Shown here piece by piece: positions 1-8,526 of a stretch of DNA of 64,000 nucleotides. Below the pieces are notes generated by a model. It saw nothing but the letters and a program-made list of their open reading frames with translations. It ran no database searches and had not been told where the DNA came from. How positions within the stretch are numbered: the first letter of the stretch is position 1; every line of letters begins with the position of its first letter. The position numbers were made by a program, and so were the translations under genes. The DNA is from Ruania halotolerans (GTDB lineage Bacteria; Actinomycetota; Actinomycetes; Actinomycetales; Beutenbergiaceae). Location: contig NZ_CP088017.1 in NCBI RefSeq assembly GCF_021049285.1, positions 1,499,380 through 1,563,379 of the forward strand. The letters are read 5' to 3'.

Positions 1-27
1 TGAGTTCCTCCTGAGCGCGAGCCGCTC

Positions 28-63
28 TTGACAATACCGACCCGATGCTTAATCGTATAAGCC
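28..63 (+). promoter_or_regulatory. Promoter with upstream LacI-type operator copy
   Basis: TTGACA at 28-33 is a perfect -35 box. The -10 should lie about 17 bases on, inside an imperfect palindrome at 46-63 (TGCTTAATCGTATAAGCC). Its left part, GATGCTTAATCGT at 44-56, is repeated exactly at 117-129. An operator placed over the -10 fits repression of the regulator and transporter genes downstream. Inference from sequence symmetry only. Confidence 0.6.
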
Positions 64-118
64 ATCTGCACATTGCAGGATCGCAGGACTTACGCGAATC
101 TGTCGAACAGATTTCTGA

Positions 119-136
119 TGCTTAATCGTTTAAGCA
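119..136. promoter_or_regulatory. LacI-type operator, second copy
   Basis: TGCTTAATCGTTTAAGCA is an 18-base palindrome with one mismatched pair and a central CG, the typical form of LacI-family operators. It lies 37-54 bases before the LacI-family start and 73 bases (about seven helical turns) after the first copy, a spacing suited to cooperative or looped binding. The regulator at 173-1210 is the likely ligand, giving autoregulation of its operon. Confidence 0.7.
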
Positions 137-172
137 ACCGAATCTCTCACGCATCGACCGATGGGGGTCACG

Positions 173-1210
173 ATGGAACGGACCATACGGGCGACGTCGC
201 GCGACGTGGCCGCTGCTGCCGGTGTCTCCGTGGCGACCGTCTCCTACGTGATGAATGGCCGCACGGACCGGCGGATTCCCACCGCGACCCGCGACCGGGT
301 GCTGGAGAGCGCGCGCGAACTTGGCTACGCGCCGGACCGATCCGCCCGGATGTTGCGCCGACGCTCCACTGAGCAGGTCTGCCTCGTGATCGGGAGTTTC
401 GGTGTGCCCGCCCTGGATCAGATGGCGGCAAGTCTCCATGAGGTCGGGGACCGGCACGGTTTCGGTGTGATCACCATGGTCGTCAACTCTGCAACGACGG
501 CCGCTCGGACGATCGAGCGATTGCGTGAGCGAGTGGCCGACGGTGCCGTGATCGCGACCGGCTTGAGCTACCTCGACCCCTCCGACGTGGGCGGACTCGC
601 CGATGCGGGTCTGCCCATGCTCGTGATGAGCAACACGGCCGAGGCTGACGGGTTCGACGTCTACCGCGAACCCGAGGCCGAGGCGATGGACGATGCGGTC
701 GCTCACCTGGTCTCCAGCGGACGACGGCGGATTGCCTATGTGGGGCACGACCGGGAGGTGCGGGTGTTCCGGGAGCATGCCCTGGTGGACAGCGACAGGT
801 TCGCTGCCTTCGTGGCTGGCCTGGACGCACGCGGCGTTGCGCTTCGGAAGGAGCTTGTCACCGCGGGTGCGGACGATCGGGTAGCCGGGTACCAGGCTGC
901 TCGCTCGTTACTGTCGGCACCGGAGCCGCCCGAGGCCATCGTCACAGCCTCGTCCCGGTCGGCCGTGAGTGCCATCTGGGCAGCCAGAGACCTTGGCCTG
1001 CGGGTTCCGGAGGACGTCGCGGTGGTGGGCGCCGGCACGATTCCGGAGGCGCAGGTGACCCGGCCGACGCTCAGCACGATGGGTCCCGATGACGATGCCG
1101 ACTTCACCGAGGCGGCGCAGATGCTCTTCGACCGGATCATCCACACGCGCCGCGGGAACTGGCACGAGATCAGCCGCCCGTGGACGTTCACCGCTCGCGG
1201 TTCGGTCTGA
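173..1210 (+). CDS. LacI-family transcriptional regulator of the sulfatase/sugar ABC locus
   Basis: A repressor of about 345 residues. The N-terminal helix-turn-helix reads RDVAAAAGVSVATVSYVMNG and is followed by the hinge helix (PDRSARMLRRR) and a periplasmic-binding-protein-like ligand domain; the DHDREVR/SSRSAVSA region and the closing PEDVAVVG motif fit the family. I chose the ATG at 173, which has a GGGGG run 5 bases upstream; an in-frame ATG at 161 lacks a ribosome site. The gene is followed without a clear terminator or new promoter by a sugar-binding protein, two permeases and a sulfatase, so it probably represses its own operon through the two palindromes upstream. One rare TTA leucine codon is at 908-910. 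Inducer unknown; an oligosaccharide derived from a sulfated glycan is a guess from context. Confidence 0.88.
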   Translation: MERTIRATSRDVAAAAGVSVATVSYVMNGRTDRRIPTATRDRVLESARELGYAPDRSARMLRRRSTEQVCLVIGSFGVPALDQMAASLHEVGDRHGFGVITMVVNSATTAARTIERLRERVADGAVIATGLSYLDPSDVGGLADAGLPMLVMSNTAEADGFDVYREPEAEAMDDAVAHLVSSGRRRIAYVGHDREVRVFREHALVDSDRFAAFVAGLDARGVALRKELVTAGADDRVAGYQAARSLLSAPEPPEAIVTASSRSAVSAIWAARDLGLRVPEDVAVVGAGTIPEAQVTRPTLSTMGPDDDADFTEAAQMLFDRIIHTRRGNWHEISRPWTFTARGSV

Positions 1211-1268
1211 CCGAGACGGCACATCAATGAACACAGGAATGCCATCACATCAACGAGGAGTGATTGCC

Positions 1269-2828
1269 GTGAAACGACAACTCAGTACCACCCCACTCAC
1301 CCGGCGCAGCGCCCTCGGACTCGGCGCCCTCGGTCTTGGCACGCTCGCAGCGTGCAACGTCAGCACCGAGACCGGGTCCGGCACCGGAGCCGAGAACCCG
1401 GAGTTCGGATTCGAGGGCATCCCGGACTCGGGAGCCGATCTGCCCACCGAGGACGTCACGATCGGCTGGATGGATTCCGGTGACCTGAAGGCGATGTTCC
1501 TCGAACCATTCTTCGCCTCCTATATGGACAAGCACGCGAATATCACCGTCGACTACCAGCCGAGCTCCTGGGACACCATCAATGAGGCCATCCCGGTCGC
1601 CGTGCGCAACAACAGCGCCCCGGACGTGTTCGCCCGACCGGCGAGCATGCCGACCCAGTCCGCGATCAGCGAGGGGTGGATCAGTCCGCTCGACGACGTC
1701 GTCCCGGACTTCGAGGAGTGGAAGGCAGGTTTCCCGGAGGGCGCCTTCATCCCGGGCGTCCATGTCTTCGACGGGCTGACCTATACCTGGCCGATGAACT
1801 CCAGCAAGAGGTTCGAATACCTGCAGCTGACGAACACCGCGCTGCTCGCCGATGCCGGATACGACCCGGCGGCGCGCCTCGGTCTCGACGACCTGCGTGA
1901 GGTGTGCCGCGCGGTGACCGAGAACGGGGACGGCGATGCCTATGGGCTGATGATCGACGGAACCAGGATCGCCCAGGTGGCGCTGATGTTCGCGCAGATG
2001 CTCGGGCATTCGGTGATCAACACCGGCGGGTTCCGCGGTCTGGATCTGCGTACCGGCGAGTACGACCTCACGGCACCGGAGGTGATCGAGGCGTTCGAGC
2101 TCTTGCTCGCGATCGATGCCGACGGGAGCATCTTCCCCGGCTACATCAGCCTCGACGATGCCACGGCGCGTTCCCGGTTCCCGCAGGGGGTGGCTGGGAT
2201 CCTCCTCGACGGCCCCTGGGCAATCCCGGCGTATCAGCGGGATTTCCCGGACTTCGAGTTCGAGGTCGGTCAACCCCCGAGCGCCGACGGCGGAGCGTCG
2301 GCCCCGTACCCGTTCTGGGAGCAGGGCGCCAACGACCTGTACCTGTTCGCCGGAGCGCGCCATCCCGAGGTGATCGGTGACATGTTCCACTATCTGGGCT
2401 CTGCCGAAGGGCAGGCGAACATCATCGTCGCCGCACAGGGCAACTTGTCCTCGGTGACGCCGTCGGCCAACGAGTTGGCGGCGCAGAGCACCGAACTCGA
2501 TGCGCGTGCCGTGGCCGCGGTCGAGGTGGCGGGTGAGCTGATGCGGTTGGCTCCGGACCCCCGCCTGCGTAATGCGGACAACGCGGAGGTGATCCTGCGG
2601 CACCAGCCGCCGAGCACCACCTTCGCTGACCTGGGGCAGGCAGTGTTCAGTGGTCAGGGCGAGTTGCGCGCCTCGCTCCAACAGCTGGAGGACGAGAGCA
2701 ACCGGGCTCTCGACGAGGCGATCAGTGCGGCACAGGAGGCGGGCGCGAACGTCTCACGGGAGGACTGGGTATTCGCGAACTGGGACCCGTCCGCCGACTT
2801 CACTGCTGAGCAGTATCAAGGTGCCTGA
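1269..2828 (+). CDS. Sugar ABC transporter substrate-binding lipoprotein (Tat-type signal)
   Basis: A 519-residue extracellular solute-binding protein of the CUT1 (family 1) type. The GTG at 1269 is preceded by GAGGAG at 1255-1260. The leader contains a twin-arginine stretch (TRRSALGLG) and ends in the lipobox LAAC, so the mature protein should be lipid-anchored outside the membrane after Tat export. The body carries the usual features of maltose/oligosaccharide binders, such as a GDAYGLMIDG-like hinge region and several exposed Trp/Tyr. It is larger than most family members (about 430 residues), suggesting a long or complex glycan ligand. Two permeases follow directly with translational coupling. 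No ATPase gene is present in the operon. Confidence 0.88.
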   Translation: MKRQLSTTPLTRRSALGLGALGLGTLAACNVSTETGSGTGAENPEFGFEGIPDSGADLPTEDVTIGWMDSGDLKAMFLEPFFASYMDKHANITVDYQPSSWDTINEAIPVAVRNNSAPDVFARPASMPTQSAISEGWISPLDDVVPDFEEWKAGFPEGAFIPGVHVFDGLTYTWPMNSSKRFEYLQLTNTALLADAGYDPAARLGLDDLREVCRAVTENGDGDAYGLMIDGTRIAQVALMFAQMLGHSVINTGGFRGLDLRTGEYDLTAPEVIEAFELLLAIDADGSIFPGYISLDDATARSRFPQGVAGILLDGPWAIPAYQRDFPDFEFEVGQPPSADGGASAPYPFWEQGANDLYLFAGARHPEVIGDMFHYLGSAEGQANIIVAAQGNLSSVTPSANELAAQSTELDARAVAAVEVAGELMRLAPDPRLRNADNAEVILRHQPPSTTFADLGQAVFSGQGELRASLQQLEDESNRALDEAISAAQEAGANVSREDWVFANWDPSADFTAEQYQGA

Positions 2829-2832
2829 CTCG

Positions 2833-3798
2833 ATGACGACGAGCACGCAGGCGCCACCCCGATCCGCTGGCGCAGGACTGTGGCGCCAGATCCTCAAGCA
2901 TCGCTGGTGCTATGTCTTCATGGTGCCCACCCTGGTGCTCTCGGCGTTGTTCACGTTCTACCCGATCTTCATGTCGTGGTACTTCTCCTTCCTGGAGTGG
3001 AGCGGGTACACCAACGACCGCGCCTGGGTGGGGCTGGACAACTACGCCCGCCTCATCCAGGATGCCGCGTTCTGGGGTGCGTTCGGCCGCTCGTTCCTGT
3101 TCGTGCTGGTGGCGGTCCCGATCAAGCTGGCCATCTCACTGCTGCTGGCGATCCTGCTGAACAACGAGTCGATGAAGCTCTCGCCGGTGTTCCGCACGAT
3201 GTTCTTCCTGCCGGTCGTGACCACCGCGGCGATCGTGGGGATCATCATGACGTTCGTTCTCGACCCGTTCAACGGACCAGTCAATCAGGCCCTCACCTCG
3301 TCCGGGCTCGTCGAGCAGGCGATCGACTTCCGTGGGGACAAGGACGCCGCGTTGTGGACGGTCATGGGTGTCGAGATCTGGAAGAACATGGGCATCACCA
3401 TGGTCTATTGGCTGGCCGCCCTGCAGACCGTGCCGACGACGTACTACGAGGCCGCCCGGATCGACGGGGCCGGCCGCTGGCACCTGCTGCGGCATATCAC
3501 GGTGCCGATCCTGGCACCGTTCGCCGCGATCATCACGTTGCTCACCGCCAACCAGACCTTGCACGTGTTCGCCATCGTGCAGGCAATGACCCAGGGCGGG
3601 CCCGCACGGGCGAGCGAGGTGATGGAGGTCTACATCTACCGCGAGGCGTTCGTCGGTGACGGCGGGCTTCCCGAGCTCGGGTACGCCTCTGCGGCCGGGG
3701 TCTTCTTCGGCCTCGCGGTGATGGTGGTCGCCCTGCTGCAGATCTGGGTGGCGAAGAAGGCGCACTCGATGCGCGCGGCGATGGGAGCACAACGATGA
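2833..3798 (+). CDS. Carbohydrate ABC transporter permease, MalF/UgpA type
   Basis: A 321-residue inner-membrane permease with six predicted membrane spans, starting near residue 25 (WCYVFMVPTLVLSALFTF). The cytoplasmic EAA loop is clear (YYEAARIDGAGRWHLLRH) and is where the shared ATPase would dock. The ATG at 2833 has AAGGTG 9 bases upstream and lies just after the previous stop; a GTG at 2821, overlapping that stop, is the alternative. It pairs with the downstream MalG-type permease, whose start overlaps its stop by 4 bases. Together with the binding protein it should import an oligosaccharide of unknown identity. Confidence 0.9.
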   Translation: MTTSTQAPPRSAGAGLWRQILKHRWCYVFMVPTLVLSALFTFYPIFMSWYFSFLEWSGYTNDRAWVGLDNYARLIQDAAFWGAFGRSFLFVLVAVPIKLAISLLLAILLNNESMKLSPVFRTMFFLPVVTTAAIVGIIMTFVLDPFNGPVNQALTSSGLVEQAIDFRGDKDAALWTVMGVEIWKNMGITMVYWLAALQTVPTTYYEAARIDGAGRWHLLRHITVPILAPFAAIITLLTANQTLHVFAIVQAMTQGGPARASEVMEVYIYREAFVGDGGLPELGYASAAGVFFGLAVMVVALLQIWVAKKAHSMRAAMGAQR

Positions 3799-4712
3799 GC
3801 CGGATCCTGACCCCGCCCACGTCGGCGCACCACGGCCTCGACGGTGCCGCGCCCACGGAGGGCGCCACGAGCCCGCCGCAGCGTCGTTCCCGGGCTGTCC
3901 TTCGGGCGACGATCATCTCGATCATCCTGATCCCGATCTGCCTGGTGTGGATCTACCCGTTCATCTGGATGATCTCGACGTCACTGAAGACCAACGCGGA
4001 GGCCTTTTCTGGCCTCGGGTTGGTTCCGGAGACACTGCAGCTGGGCAACTACATCCGGGTGTGGAGCGAGGCGAACATCGCTCGCTACTTCGTCAACACG
4101 GTGCTGATCACCGCAGGTTCGATCGTGATCAGCGTCGTCTCCACCGCGATGATCGGGTACGTCCTGGGCCGGTACAAGTTTCCCGGCCGGTTCGTGATCG
4201 TGGCGTTGCTCGCCTTTGCCGTGTTCCTGCCCGAGGGGTACACCATCATCCCGATCTTCGACCTCATCCACTCTCTCGGTCTGGCCGACTCGTTGTGGGG
4301 CATCACGCTGGCCGAGGCCGGTGGTGCGCACGTGATCGCCATCCTGTTGTTCGCGGGTTTCTTCAGTCAGTTGCCCAAGGAGCTCGAGGAGGCGGCTGTG
4401 CTCGACGGCGCAGGGTTCCTGAGGATCTTCTGGAAGGTGTACCTCCCACTGGCCAAGCCGGTGACGGCCACCGCGATCGTGCTGCAGTTCATGCACTCCT
4501 GGAACGACTTCCTGCTCCCGTTGGTCCTCACGTTGAACCAACCGGACCTGCGCACGCTGGCCGTGGGCATCTACCACTTCCAAGGGGAGTACTTCACCGA
4601 CTGGGTGGGGATGGCTGCTGCCTCCACGATTAGCCTCATGCCCATCATCGTCGCGTTCCTTTTCCTGCAGCGGTACTTCGTCGAAGGAGTAGCCGGTGCC
4701 GTCAAGCAGTAG
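3795..4712 (+). CDS. Carbohydrate ABC transporter permease, MalG/UgpE type
   Basis: A 305-residue second permease subunit. After a polar N-terminal extension of about 35 residues come six membrane spans and the EAA loop LEEAAVLDGAGFLRIFWK, which contacts the ATPase. Its start codon overlaps the upstream permease stop as ATGA, so the two are translated in a coupled way in equal amounts. Length and topology are normal for CUT1 transporters. No ATP-binding subunit is encoded here, as is common in actinobacteria, where one MsiK-like protein serves many sugar importers. Confidence 0.9.
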   Translation: MSRILTPPTSAHHGLDGAAPTEGATSPPQRRSRAVLRATIISIILIPICLVWIYPFIWMISTSLKTNAEAFSGLGLVPETLQLGNYIRVWSEANIARYFVNTVLITAGSIVISVVSTAMIGYVLGRYKFPGRFVIVALLAFAVFLPEGYTIIPIFDLIHSLGLADSLWGITLAEAGGAHVIAILLFAGFFSQLPKELEEAAVLDGAGFLRIFWKVYLPLAKPVTATAIVLQFMHSWNDFLLPLVLTLNQPDLRTLAVGIYHFQGEYFTDWVGMAAASTISLMPIIVAFLFLQRYFVEGVAGAVKQ

Positions 4713-4751
4713 TCACCCGGCACCGTGGTGCCCGTCCGAGAGGAAGAATCT

Positions 4752-6185
4752 GTGCCGACATCAGCTGCTCGACCGAACATCATCGTGGTCTTCACCGACC
4801 AGCAGCGGTGGGACACCACCGGTGCTGGTGGCAATCCGTTAGGACTGACCCCCGAGTTCGACGAGATGGCGCACGCCGGTACGTATCTTGCCCAGGCGTT
4901 CACTGCGAATCCGGTCTGCGCCCCGGCCAGGGCGGCCATCCAGACCGGGACGTACGGGACGACGTCGGGCTGCTACCGCAACGGCACCACCCTCGGGGGT
5001 GCGCGCACGATGGCACACCATTTCGCCGACGCCGGCTATGCCACGGGATACATCGGCAAGTGGCACCTGGCCGATTCCGAGCCCGTCCCGAGCGACCAGC
5101 GCGGCGGGTACGCCTCCTGGCTGGGGTCCAACCTGCTCGAGTTCACCTCGGACGCCTACCGCACCATCGTTTTCGACGACGACGGCGACCCAGTCATGCT
5201 TCCCGGCTACCGATCCGACGCATTGTTCGATGCGGCGATCCGGTTCGTGGCCGACCATTCCCGCCCGTCGCTCACGAGCGGCCGCGCCGCTGCACCGTTT
5301 TTCCTGTTCTGCTCGCTGATTGAACCGCACCACCAGAACGAAGTGGACACCTACCCGGCCCCGACCGGTTACGCGCAGCGGTACACGGGTCGGTGGATGC
5401 CGCCTGACCTCATCGCCGGCGATTCGGACTCGTCCACCGCGCACGAGCACATGGGCGGGTATTTGGGGCAGATCCGCCGCATCGATGAGGGCCTGGGCCG
5501 GCTGATCGACGCCCTGCGGAGCGTGGGACAGCTGGAGAACACGATCATCGCGTTCACGTCGGATCACGGTAATCACTTCCGTACAAGAAACGCCGAGTAC
5601 AAGCGTTCCTGTCACGACAGCTCGATCCGGGTTCCGTTCGCGCTGCGCGGGCCGGGCTTCGACGGCGGTGGGCGGGTGGACCGCCCGGTGAGCACGATCG
5701 ACCTTCCTCCCACACTGCTCGATGCGGCGGGCATCGATGTACCGGAGGAGATGCAGGGGCATTCGATCGTGCCGCTACTGCACGAATCGGACCCTGAGTT
5801 CCCAGGGGAGGCATTCGTGCAGGTCAGTGAATCGGAATTGGGTCGAACGATCCGAACCGAGCGGTGGAAATACCACGTGGTCGCTCCGCAGGCGGACCCA
5901 TGGACCGAGAACTCGAGCGATCGCTATCTCGAGTCCGAGCTGTACGACCTAGCCAACGATCCCTACGAACTGCGCAACGTTGCCGGTGTCCCGGCGTTCG
6001 CGGACGTGGCCGAGGAACTACGCCAACGGCTGGTGCGGCGCATGGTGGCAGCAGGGGAGACGGCGCCCGTGATCGAGGCGGCGCCGCGGCGCAGCGCACC
6101 GCTGCAGCCGACGCCTCAGGTGGATGACGGCACCTGGATCCCCGTGCGGTTCGGCCATCAGAGCCCCCAGGTGGCGCGCCCCTGA
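4752..6185 (+). CDS. Type I sulfatase (cysteine-type, formylglycine-dependent)
   Basis: A 477-residue sulfatase of the alkaline-phosphatase superfamily. The metal-binding start (FTDQQRWDTTG), the signature C-A-P-A-R followed by four residues and TG (Cys56), the GYIGKWHL block and TSDHGNH are all present. Cys56 must be oxidised to formylglycine for activity, which requires a formylglycine-generating enzyme; none is encoded in this window. No signal peptide is visible, so it probably acts in the cytoplasm on imported sulfated sugars. The GTG at 4752 has GAGAGGAAG upstream; an in-frame GTG at 4725 has no ribosome site. It is the last gene of the LacI-controlled transport operon. Phosphonate monoester hydrolase activity is possible in this superfamily, but the substrate cannot be told from sequence. 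A TTA codon occurs near 4849. Confidence 0.85.
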   Translation: MPTSAARPNIIVVFTDQQRWDTTGAGGNPLGLTPEFDEMAHAGTYLAQAFTANPVCAPARAAIQTGTYGTTSGCYRNGTTLGGARTMAHHFADAGYATGYIGKWHLADSEPVPSDQRGGYASWLGSNLLEFTSDAYRTIVFDDDGDPVMLPGYRSDALFDAAIRFVADHSRPSLTSGRAAAPFFLFCSLIEPHHQNEVDTYPAPTGYAQRYTGRWMPPDLIAGDSDSSTAHEHMGGYLGQIRRIDEGLGRLIDALRSVGQLENTIIAFTSDHGNHFRTRNAEYKRSCHDSSIRVPFALRGPGFDGGGRVDRPVSTIDLPPTLLDAAGIDVPEEMQGHSIVPLLHESDPEFPGEAFVQVSESELGRTIRTERWKYHVVAPQADPWTENSSDRYLESELYDLANDPYELRNVAGVPAFADVAEELRQRLVRRMVAAGETAPVIEAAPRRSAPLQPTPQVDDGTWIPVRFGHQSPQVARP

Positions 6186-6228
6186 GCGATGTCGCGTTGA
6201 GCGATGTCCGCTCTGCTGGGGGAGGGGC

Positions 6229-6621
6229 TCAGCCCTGCTCGGTGTGGCCGGCCTCGTGGGCGGCCTTCTGCTCGGCCACTTCGGCCTTGACCTCGTCCAT
6301 GTTCAGGCCCTTGACGCCCTCGATGAGCTGTTCGAGGGACTTCGCCGGCAACGCACCGGCCTGGTTGAAGACGAGGACTCCGTCCCGGAAGGCCATCAGG
6401 GTGGGGATCGCCTGGATCCCGGCCTGCCCAGCGAGCGCTTGCTCGACCTCGGTGTCCACCTTCGCGAACGTGATGTCGTCGTGTGCTTCGGAGGCCTTCT
6501 CGTAGACGGGTGCGAACTGCTTGCACGGTCCGCACCACTCGGCCCAGAAGTCGATCAGCACGATGTCGTTCTCGGTGATCGTCTGGTCGAAGTTCTCGGC
6601 GGTGATGTCGATAGTGGGCAC
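6229..6621 (-). CDS. trxA: Thioredoxin
   Basis: A 130-residue cytoplasmic thioredoxin. The active site is WCGPCK with Cys30 and Cys33, the cis-proline region reads IQAIPTLMAF, and the fold length is normal except for a charged C-terminal tail of about 20 residues rich in Glu, Ala and His. It should reduce protein disulfides with electrons from a thioredoxin reductase encoded elsewhere. The GTG start at 6621 is preceded by AAGGAGTA, a strong ribosome site. It converges on the sulfatase gene with only 43 bases between the stops and no convincing hairpin there. It seems monocistronic. Confidence 0.93.
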   Translation of the reverse strand: MPTIDITAENFDQTITENDIVLIDFWAEWCGPCKQFAPVYEKASEAHDDITFAKVDTEVEQALAGQAGIQAIPTLMAFRDGVLVFNQAGALPAKSLEQLIEGVKGLNMDEVKAEVAEQKAAHEAGHTEQG

Positions 6622-6695
6622 TGCTACTCCTTGTTTTGGGGCCTGTAAAGGGCAACAGTCGATCAGCGCAGGTATTCCCGGACTGCTGGTTCTCC

Positions 6696-7394
6696 CTAGA
6701 GAGCCCGGGCGCCGAACACTCCCGTGCCCACCCGCACCATGGTGGCGCCGGCAGCGATCGCGATCTCCAGGTCGCCGGACATCCCCATAGACAGCTCGCC
6801 TGCTTCGCCGGTGCCGGAGGCACCCGAATCCACGACGGCGGCGGCTACCTGGGTGAGTCTGGTGTAGCTCGCGCGCACCTCGTCGAGGTCTGCGGAGTGG
6901 GCACCGATGGTCATGAAGCCGCGCAGGTGCAGGTGCTCGAGCGAGCCCACGACGGCGGCCAGCTCGCCTGCCGATTCGGGCGTCACACCCGCTTTGGTCT
7001 CCTCGCCCGAGGTGTTCACCTGGATGAACACGTCCAGATCGCGTTCGCGGGCCTCGGCAGCGCGGTCGAGCCGGTGCGCCAGCTTCGTTGAGTCGACACT
7101 TTGTACACAGTCGGCCCAGCGCATCACCTGGTTCACCTTGTTCGACTGCAAGTGCCCGATGAAATGGCTCTCGTGCGGGATGTCAACGAGATCGGGCTCG
7201 GTGGCCACGAGCTCCTGGGCGCGGTTCTGCCCGATCAGCGTGGCGCCCGCGGCGAACGCCTCCCGGATCCGGGCAGCCTCGACTCGCTTGACCGCAAGTA
7301 ACAGCCGTACCTCGGACGGGTCGCGCCCTGCCGCCTCGGCGGCCGCGGCGATACGGCACTGGACGGCCTCGATCGAGGCAGCGACCGCCGTCAT
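6696..7394 (-). CDS. YggS/PLPBP-family pyridoxal-phosphate homeostasis protein
   Basis: A 232-residue alanine-racemase-like single-barrel protein that binds pyridoxal 5'-phosphate and takes part in PLP and amino-acid homeostasis rather than catalysis. The PLP lysine is Lys36 in LLLAVKRVEA. Other family blocks are HFIGHLQSNKVN, IQVNTSGEE and LSMGMSGDLEIAIAAG, ending with RVGTGVFG. The length is standard. Its start overlaps the stop of the upstream pentapeptide-repeat gene (ATGA at 7391-7394), so the two are one transcript. In many actinobacteria this gene sits in the ftsZ/sepF division cluster; here it does not, which is a minor oddity. Confidence 0.9.
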   Translation of the reverse strand: MTAVAASIEAVQCRIAAAAEAAGRDPSEVRLLLAVKRVEAARIREAFAAGATLIGQNRAQELVATEPDLVDIPHESHFIGHLQSNKVNQVMRWADCVQSVDSTKLAHRLDRAAEARERDLDVFIQVNTSGEETKAGVTPESAGELAAVVGSLEHLHLRGFMTIGAHSADLDEVRASYTRLTQVAAAVVDSGASGTGEAGELSMGMSGDLEIAIAAGATMVRVGTGVFGARAL

Positions 7395-7993
7395 CGGCTT
7401 TCCTCGGTGAGGGTGATGCCGAGGTGCTCGGCGAATGAGCCGAGTCCGCTCACGGCATCGCCATGGGTCATCGTGACTCCGCGCAGTGCGTCCACGCCGG
7501 AGATGCGCTCGAGGCGACAGCCGGTCATGGTGACCTGCTGAGCCCGCATCCCGGCGAACCGTGCCTCGGAGAGATCGCAGTCGATGAAGCGAACTCGCTG
7601 CAGCCGTGCGTCGGTGAAGTCGGCCTGGCGAAGGTTCGCGTTGGTGAAGGTCACATCGGTCCAGGTGGCGCTGTGCGCGGAAAGCAGGTCGGCGACCACC
7701 TCTGTGGCCCGGACCTCACGCAGGCGCGAGCGCAGCCATGAGGATCCGGTGAGTCGGGCGCCGTCGAGCGTGCACCGGACCAGGCCGGTGTCGCGGGTGG
7801 TCAGGCCGGCCAGATCGGCTCCGGTGAAGTCGCAGTCCGTGAACGTGCAGCGCTCCCAGGTGCCTTGGGCGGCTCGGATGCGGCAGAGGGAGGAGTTGTC
7901 CAGCTCGAGTTCGTCGATCTCGGCGCCGATCCACACCTCACCGTCGAAGTCGTGCCTGGTCAAGGTCGCGCCGCGCAGTTCCTCGGGAGTCAC
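7391..7993 (-). CDS. Pentapeptide-repeat protein
   Basis: A 200-residue protein built largely of degenerate A(D/N)LXX-type pentapeptides, for example CDFTGADLAGLTTRDTGL and TNANLRQADFTDARLQRV. Such repeats fold into a right-handed quadrilateral beta-helix. Some members (MfpA/Qnr type) mimic DNA and protect gyrase, but most have no known role, and nothing here points to one. The repeats cover roughly residues 35-165. The GTG at 7993 is taken as start. It is co-translated with the YggS-type gene downstream through a 4-base overlap. Divergent from the YccF gene, with only 23 bases between the starts. Confidence 0.82.
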   Translation of the reverse strand: MTPEELRGATLTRHDFDGEVWIGAEIDELELDNSSLCRIRAAQGTWERCTFTDCDFTGADLAGLTTRDTGLVRCTLDGARLTGSSWLRSRLREVRATEVVADLLSAHSATWTDVTFTNANLRQADFTDARLQRVRFIDCDLSEARFAGMRAQQVTMTGCRLERISGVDALRGVTMTHGDAVSGLGSFAEHLGITLTEESR

Positions 7994-8004
7994 GCATCCG
8001 AGCC

Positions 8005-8010
8005 TAGACT
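8005..8010 (+). promoter_or_regulatory. -10 element of a leaderless promoter
   Basis: TAGACT ends exactly 6 bases before the GTG start at 8017. This places the transcription start at the start codon itself, the common actinobacterial leaderless arrangement. No ribosome site precedes the gene, which supports this reading. Confidence 0.55.
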
Positions 8011-8016
8011 GGATCA

Positions 8017-8406
8017 GTGCGCACCTTGCTCAACATCATCTGGCTCGTCTTCGCCGGTTTCTGGCTGGCCGTCGGATATGCCGTGGCCGGCCTGATCTGC
8101 TGCATTCTGATCATCACGATCCCGTTCGGGATCGCCTCCTTCCGGATCGCCGCCTATGTGATCTGGCCGTTCGGCCGGGAGGTGGTGCGCCGATCTGACG
8201 CCGGCGCGGGCTCGACTATCGGGAACATCATCTGGTTCATCGTGGCCGGCTGGTGGCTGATCATTGGGCACGTCGTCACGGCGATCCCGCTGTTCATCAC
8301 CATCATCGGCATTCCGATGGGGTGGGCGAATCTCAAGTTGATCCCGATCTCGCTGACCCCGTTCGGACGGGAGATCGTCGAGACGCACCGGCCGTTCGCC
8401 AGTTGA
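8017..8406 (+). CDS. YccF-family inner-membrane protein (DUF307)
   Basis: A 129-residue membrane protein with two similar halves, each a hydrophobic segment followed by a conserved IPFGIASFRIA / IPMGWANLKLI-type motif and a PFGREVV / PFGREIVE motif. The internal duplication and the IPFG...FGR pattern are hallmarks of the YccF family. The function is not established. Four hydrophobic stretches are predicted (residues 5-25, 28-45, 70-88 and 90-105). It lacks a ribosome site; a -10 box 6 bases upstream suggests a leaderless mRNA. It appears monocistronic. Confidence 0.85.
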   Translation: MRTLLNIIWLVFAGFWLAVGYAVAGLICCILIITIPFGIASFRIAAYVIWPFGREVVRRSDAGAGSTIGNIIWFIVAGWWLIIGHVVTAIPLFITIIGIPMGWANLKLIPISLTPFGREIVETHRPFAS

Positions 8407-8526
8407 CCTGTTCGTGGTTCAGTCCCACGCTCCGTGCAGCAGCAGGTTGAGGAACTGAGTACAGATCACGGCCCAAAGGCGACAGGTTTGACTGACTCTG
8501 TGCTCGCTCTGTCGGGATGGCGGGAG

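Noticed and set aside
1245-2681. Minus-strand open frame opposite the binding-protein gene
   Set aside because: Lacks any domain and is antisense to a clear lipoprotein gene.
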